From NCBI RefSeq assembly GCF_010183535.1, contig NC_071332.1:20646001-20710000 (forward strand): a DNA stretch of 64,000 nucleotides, written 5' to 3'. The translations under genes and the position numbers were made by a program. The notes under the pieces were generated by a model. The model searched no databases. It saw only the letters and a program-made list of their open reading frames with translations, and had not been told where the DNA came from. Source of the DNA: Caenorhabditis remanei. Taxonomy: Eukaryota; Nematoda; Chromadorea; Rhabditida; Rhabditidae. Shown one piece after another: positions 57,741-64,000 of the stretch. Numbering within the stretch: position 1 is the first letter of the stretch; each line of letters opens with the position of its first letter.

Positions 57741-59190
57741 TCAATTCGAAAAACATCATTATCCAGAGCGGCTTGAAGCAGAAACGAAAAACAAAGTATT
57801 CCTTAGTGCGTTAACAGAATTAAGATGATACACTTGTCAAGACACGGAAATCTATGTTTTAAAGTTCCGAAAGTGGGTAACAAAGAAGTAACACAATGAG
57901 TCGAACTTCGAGAGAAAATGGACAAATACATTTCTTGCTTCCATGGAAAAGTAGACAACATCTGGGAATCAAAGGTTATGTCCTCGGAAAGCTCATCCTT
58001 TTTATTTTGCCGTTTAGTTTTCCTTTCATGTTCATCACCATGGCTTTTCATAGCAAGCATTGCTATCTTTCAACCGAATTGAAGCTCTAGTCTAAAACTA
58101 AAATCAATCTATATCATTATCAGGTACCGTAAAACCTCTAACAGAGGTGCCCACCAGTAGATAGAGTTTGGTGGAGAACACCTCAACTGCCTTGAAAGCT
58201 TTCAAACTGACCTCAAGCCAAGCTCAAGTCAAAACTCAAACTTTCAGCTTGAAAGTCGTTTTAACTAATGAAATATGTTATAAGTATTCAGCTATATTCA
58301 GTCGGTTGGCAACTATTTGATATCTCTTTTGAAAAAAGAGATAAATAGATTTTGCTTCTATTAGAGATTTTATGGCAAATGCAAAATTATAAATTTCGAG
58401 AAAAAAACAGCAGACGAATCGTCCTCTAAACTTGGAACATTCTCATATTTTTCTGTGGGAAACTTGGAACCTTGGACGATCAGATTAGAGGGAGCACCTG
58501 TCCTTCCCAGATCACTGCATTGTATTTGACTCCACATACAGTTGTCCGTCGTCTCATCTCAGTAATTTCAGTCATCTATCCATTTTTTCTCCTCATTTTC
58601 CTTTCAACCGAACACTTTTAATACGTTGAAATAGTAGTCCTCTAGACTGTCTACAGTCATCAAACAATTACGAGATTCCTTATTCAATCCGGATGGTTGC
58701 TTCAGGTGGTACTTTTTGTTTTCTATCCATCAATGAAATCGGCGACCTTTACAACCGTTAATAAGTTGAATCCTTCAGCCTTTTTCTGCTGAGAAGCAAA
58801 ACGCGAATACAAAAAAAACACACTAACTTTAAGAAAATAGCATAATCTCTCTAATTTCATTTTCGCCATTCAAAAAGCTTGTGTCTGTATTTTACTCTGT
58901 CTAGTCAAATTATCGATTGATTTTCCCTATTTGTTTCCAAATACAATAAAACAGATAGAGACATCTTCACATTTTCATATTTTTCATTTGTTTATTTGCT
59001 CCCACCGACTTCTCATTTTGTTAACTGTGTTAACAAGATGAGCCCGCTGACTTATCTGCATGGGAAATCTGCCCATCAGACGTCTCCAATTATATCTCTA
59101 ATTGCTACAATATATTTGGCTCCGCCCACTGTTCCTTCGCTTTCCCATCTCTTGTAGTTTAGTCAGTCGTTCCTCATCTCATCGTACATA
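57741..59190. other. Unassigned region with one ambiguous ORF
   Basis: 57896-58090 is open on the plus strand (64 aa with a hydrophobic run GKLILFILPFSFPFMF), and the minus strand overlaps it with an 85-aa frame at 58060-57803; neither is recognised. 58100-59190 has no repeat or domain I can name. The 100 nt before 59191 look like a 5' leader of the following small gene. Confidence 0.3.
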
Positions 59191-59458
59191 ATGGTGAATA
59201 TCCTCTTCTTCCTCATTTCACTTTCATGTGCATTGTAGAGACATCCCCATAACCGTCATCATTCTCTCATGTTTTCTTATGAATTTTAATGAAACTGTTT
59301 CATTGAAATTTTAAACGTTTATTTTTTTCCAGCCGACAAGCACCACAACAATTCACCACAGTGCAACATTGCAACATGTCAAAGGACTACTGAAAGGACA
59401 ACTGGATGGTATGGAGCAGAAACTGCGATCACAATCAATGCAATCAACCAGACGATGA
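59191..59458 (+). CDS. Small two-exon gene between satellite arrays
   Basis: ATG at 59191 is followed at once by a GTGAAT donor; exon 2 (59333-59458) starts behind TTTTTTTCCAG. Product about 42 aa: MPTSTTTIHHSATLQHV... then GLLKGQLDGMEQKL, likely helical and basic. Splicing after the ATG itself is unusual but seen in nematodes. Exon 2 runs on into an A-rich stretch and a GTGAGT site at about 59476, directly before the satellite, so this may also be the start of a longer gene cut by the array. Function unknown. Confidence 0.35.
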
Positions 59459-59495
59459 CCTTCAAAACAAAAAAGTGAGTTTCTCCCCTGTCATT

Positions 59496-62400
59496 GAGAA
59501 TTTAGACCCATCTCCCCTGCAGATACCCTTAGATTTCTAATCAAAAAGGTGAGAAATATGAAACATAGGCCAACTGACACGTCTGTCGTGGAGGATTTAG
59601 ACTCTTCTCCCCTGCAGATAACCTTAGATTTCTTCTCAAAAAGATGAGAAATATGAAACATAGGCCAACTGACACGTCTGTCGTGGAGATTTTAGACCCA
59701 TCTCCCCTGCAGATACCCTTAGATTTCTTTTCAAAAAGATGAGAAATATGAAACATAGGCCAACTGACACGTCTGTCGTGGAGGATTTAGACTCTTCTCC
59801 CCTGCAGATAACCTTAGATTTCTTCTCAAAAAGATGAGAAATATGAAACATAGGCCAACTGACACGTCTGTCGTGGAGGATTTAGACTCTTCTCCCCTGC
59901 AGATACCCTTAGATTTCTTTTCAAAAAGATGAGAAATATGAAACATAGGCCAACTGACACGTCTGTCGTGGAGGATTTAGACTCTTCTCCCCTGCAGATA
60001 ACCTTAGATTTCTTTTCAAAAAGATGAGAAATATGAAACATAGGCCAACTGACACGTCTGTCGTGGAGGATTTAGACTCTTCTCCCCTGCAGATAACCTT
60101 AGATTTCTTCTCAAAAAGATGAGAAATATGAAACATAGGCCAACTGACACGTCTGTCGTGGAGGATTTAGACTCTTCTCCCCTGCAGATACCCTTAGATT
60201 TCTTTTCAAAAAGATGAGAAATATGAAACATAGGCCAACTGACACGTCTGTCGTGGAGGATTTAGACTCTTCTCCCCTGCAGATAACCTTAGATTTCTTC
60301 TCAAAAAGATGAGAAATATGAAACATAGGCCAACTGACACGTCTGTCGTGGAGGATTTAGACTCTTCTCTCCTGCAGATACCCTTAGATTTCTTTTCAAA
60401 AAGATGAGAAATATGAAACATAGGCCAACTGACACGTCTGTCGTGGAGGATTTAGACTCTTCTCCCCTGCAGATAACCTTAGATTTCTTCTCAAAAAGAT
60501 GAGAAATATGAAACATAGGCCAACTGACACGTCTGTCGTGGAGATTTTAGACCCATCTCCCCTGCAGATACCCTTAGATTTTTTATCAAAAAGATGAGAA
60601 ATATGAAACATAGGCCAACTGACACGTCTGTCGTGGAGATTTTAGACTCTTCTCCCCTGCAGATAACCTTAGATTTCTTCTCAAAAAGATGAGAAATATG
60701 AAACATAGGCCAACTGACACGTCTGTCGTGGAGGATTTAGACTCTTCTCCCCTGCAGATAACCTTAGATTTCTTCTCAAAAAGATGAGAAATATGAAACA
60801 TAGGCCAACTGACACGTCTGTCGTGGAGATTTTAGACCCATCTCCCCTGCAGATACCCTTAGATTTCTTTTCAAAAAGATGAGAAATATGAAACATAGGC
60901 CAACTGACACGTCTGTCGTGGAGGATTTAGACTCTTCTCCCCTGCAGATAACCTTAGATTTCTTCTCAAAAAGATGAGAAATATGAAACATAGGCCAACT
61001 GACACGTCTGTCGTGGAGGATTTAGACTCTTCTCCCCTGCAGATACCCTTAGATTTCTTTTCAAAAAGATGAGAAATATGAAACATAGGCCAACTGACAC
61101 GTCTGTCGTGGAGGATTTAGACTCTTCTCCCCTGCAGATAACCTTAGATTTCTTCTCAAAAAGATGAGAAATATGAAACATAGGCCAACTGACACGTCTG
61201 TCGTGGAGATTTTAGACTCTTCTCCCCTGCAGATAACCTTAGATTTCTTCTCAAAAAGATGAGAAATATGAAACATAGGCCAACTGACACGTCTGTCGTG
61301 GAGGATTTAGACTCTTCTCCCCTGCAGATAACCTTAGATTTCTTCTCAAAAAGATGAGAAATATGAAACATAGGCCAACTGACACGTCTGTCGTGGAGGA
61401 TTTAGACTCTTCTCCCCTGCAGATAACCTTAGATTTCTTCTCAAAAAGATGAGAAATATGAAACATAGGCCAACTGACACGTCTGTCGTGGAGGATTTAG
61501 ACTCTTCTCCCCTGCAGATACCCTTAGATTTCTTTTCAAAAAGATGAGAAATATGAAACATAGGCCAACTGACACGTCTGTCGTGGAGGATTTAGACTCT
61601 TCTCCCCTGCAGATAACCTTAGATTTCTTTTCAAAAAGATGAGAAATATGAAACATAGGCCAACTGACACGTCTGTCGTGGAGATTTTAGACCCATCTCC
61701 CCTGCAGATACCCTTAGATTTCTTCTCAAAAAGATGAGAAATATGAAACATAGGCCAACTGACACGTCTGTCGTGGAGGATTTAGACTCTTCTCCCCTGC
61801 AGATAACCTTAGATTTCTTTTCAAAAAGATGAGAAATATGAAACATAGGCCAACTGACACGTCTGTCGTGGAGGATTTAGACTCTTCTCCCCTGCAGATA
61901 CCCTTAGATTTCTTTTCAAAAAGATGAGAAATATGAAACATAGGCCAACTGACACGTCTGTCGTGGAGGATTTAGACTCTTCTCCCCTGCAGATAACCTT
62001 AGATTTCTTCTCAAAAAGATGAGAAATATGAAACATAGGCCAACTGACACGTCTGTCGTGGAGATTTTAGACCCATCTCCCCTGCAGATACCCTTAGATT
62101 TCTTTTCAAAAAGATGAGAAATATGAAACATAGGCCAACTGACACGTCTGTCGTGGAGGATTTAGACTCTTCTCCCCTGCAGATACCCTTAGATTTCTTC
62201 TCAAAAAGATGAGAAATATGAAACATAGGCCAACTGACACGTCTGTCGTGGAGGATTTAGACTCTTCTCCCCTGCAGATAACCTTAGATTTCTTTTCAAA
62301 AAGATGAGAAATATGAAACATAGGCCAACTGACACGTCTGTCGTGGAGGATTTAGACTCTTCTCCCCTGCAGATACCCTTAGATTTCTTTTCAAAAAGAT

Positions 62401-64000
62401 GAGAAATATGAAACATAGGCCAACTGACACGTCTGTCGTGGAGGATTTAGACTCTTCTCCCCTGCAGATACCCTTAGATTTCTTCTCAAAAAGATGAGAA
62501 ATATGAAACATAGGCCAACTGACACGTCTGTCGTGGAGGATTTAGACTCTTCTCCCCTGCAGATAACCTTAGATTTCTTCTCAAAAAGATGAGAAATATG
62601 AAACATAGGCCAACTGACACGTCTGTCGTGGAGGATTTAGACTCTTCTCCCCTGCAGATAACCTTAGATTTCTTCTCAAAAAGATGAGAAATATGAAACA
62701 TAGGCCAACTGACACGTCTGTCGTGGAGGATTTAGACTCTTCTCCCCTGCAGATAACCTTAGATTTCTTCTCAAAAAGATGAGAAATATGAAACATAGGC
62801 CAACTGACACGTCTGTCGTGGAGGATTTAGACTCTTCTCCCCTGCAGATAACCTTAGATTTCTTTTCAAAAAGATGAGAAATATGAAACATAGGCCAACT
62901 GACACGTCTGTCGTGGAGGATTTAGACTCTTCTCCCCTGCAGATACCCTTAGATTTCTTCTCAAAAAGATGAGAAATATGAAACATAGGCCAACTGACAC
63001 GTCTGTCGTGGAGGATTTAGACTCTTCTCCCCTGCAGATAACCTTAGATTTCTTTTCAAAAAGATGAGAAATATGAAACATAGGCCAACTGACACGTCTG
63101 TCGTGGAGGATTTAGACTCTTCTCCCCTGCAGATACCCTTAGATTTCTTCTCAAAAAGATGAGAAATATGAAACATAGGCCAACTGACACGTCTGTCGTG
63201 GAGGATTTAGACTCTTCTCCCCTGCAGATAACCTTAGATTTCTTTTCAAAAAGATGAGAAATATGAAACATAGGCCAACTGACACGTCTGTCGTGGAGGA
63301 TTTAGACTCTTCTCCCCTGCAGATACCCTTAGATTTCTTTTCAAAAAGATGAGAAATATGAAACATAGGCCAACTGACACGTCTGTCGTGGAGGATTTAG
63401 ACTCTTCTCCCCTGCAGATACCCTTAGATTTCTTCTCAAAAAGATGAGAAATATGAAACATAGGCCAACTGACACGTCTGTCGTGGAGGATTTAGACTCT
63501 TCTCCCCTGCAGATAACCTTAGATTTCTTCTCAAAAAGATGAGAAATATGAAACATAGGCCAACTGACACGTCTGTCGTGGAGGATTTAGACTCTTCTCC
63601 CCTGCAGATAACCTTAGATTTCTTCTCAAAAAGATGAGAAATATGAAACATAGGCCAACTGACACGTCTGTCGTGGAGGATTTAGACTCTTCTCCCCTGC
63701 AGATAACCTTAGATTTCTTCTCAAAAAGATGAGAAATATGAAACATAGGCCAACTGACACGTCTGTCGTGGAGATTTTAGACCCATCTCCCCTGCAGATA
63801 ACCTTAGATTTCTTCTCAAAAAGATGAGAAATATGAAACATAGGCCAACTGACACGTCTGTCGTGGAGGATTTAGACTCTTCTCCCCTGCAGATAACCTT
63901 AGATTTCTTTTCAAAAAGATGAGAAATATGAAACATAGGCCAACTGACACGTCTGTCGTGGAGGATTTAGACTCTTCTCCCCTGCAGATAACCTTAGATT
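59496..64000. repeat. Satellite array 2, 95-bp period, runs off window
   Basis: About 47 copies, same family as array 1 but inverted and shorter by two bases. Unit contains CTGACACGTCTGTCGTGGAG and CTCCCCTGCAGATA. Variants GGATTTAGACTCTTCTC / GATTTTAGACCCATCTC and AACC / ACCC are interspersed. The 71-aa minus-strand frames in every unit are a by-product of the repeat. Confidence 0.97.

Noticed and set aside
59541..63936. Dozens of identical 71-aa minus-strand ORFs
   Set aside because: They recur every 95 bp with the satellite unit and overlap each other; they are reading-frame echoes of a tandem repeat.

Overview
The window looks like nuclear DNA of a nematode close to Caenorhabditis. Genes are split by many short introns (about 45-60 nt) with TTTTCAG-type acceptors. 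Several start codons sit directly behind such an acceptor, as expected for spliced-leader trans-splicing. One gene is clearly an mrg-1-like chromo-barrel/MRG gene. No bacterial features (RBS, operons, CRISPR) are present. The region is repeat-rich and fast-evolving, with many duplicated, broken and transposon-invaded genes.

Layout. (1) 1-3518 is a giant palindrome whose symmetry runs into the left window edge. (2) 3688-8526 (minus) is an intact 18-exon gene for a protein-primed family B DNA polymerase of the Maverick/Polinton type (about 1330 aa). Next to it, at 9303-9925, is a small gene carrying only the polymerase's N-terminal domain; both have a TATA box at the same distance. (3) 10.7-25.3 kb and 36-38.4 kb hold five copies (A1-A5) of a multi-exon gene family, all with disabling lesions. 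They are interrupted by a palindromic transposon, a hAT-like MITE and another palindrome. (4) 25.8-34.2 kb (minus) holds a related family (B1-B3). B2 is intact (about 568 aa); B1 is split by a LINE fragment flanked by a 378-bp duplication. (5) 40.1-42.1 kb holds a third relative (C1, C2), both broken. A, B and C share a C-terminal domain of about 160 aa with the same splice pattern. A and B also share a layout of short N-terminal beta-like peptide, disordered linker and C-terminal domain. (6) 42.4-46 kb: a BTB-domain gene remnant and an mrg-1-like gene whose large intron is filled by nested palindromes. (7) 46.5-48.8 kb: MITEs, a pair of perfect 32-bp palindromes and a LINE fragment. (8) 48.83-55.92 kb and 59.5-64 kb: two arrays of one satellite family in opposite orientation, with 97-bp and 95-bp periods. 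They flank a 3.6-kb island that holds an assembly gap, a Cys-rich transposase-like tail, a palindromic element and a small two-exon gene.

How the parts fit. The polymerase and its small neighbour are probably a piece of a self-replicating virus-like transposon; no integrase, packaging ATPase or capsid gene is seen here. The A/B/C genes form a rapidly duplicating lineage-specific family of unknown function, shaped by tandem and inverted duplication and heavy transposon insertion. Recurrent palindromic elements, at least one carrying a consensus tRNA-like Pol III promoter in each arm, are the most unusual structural theme.
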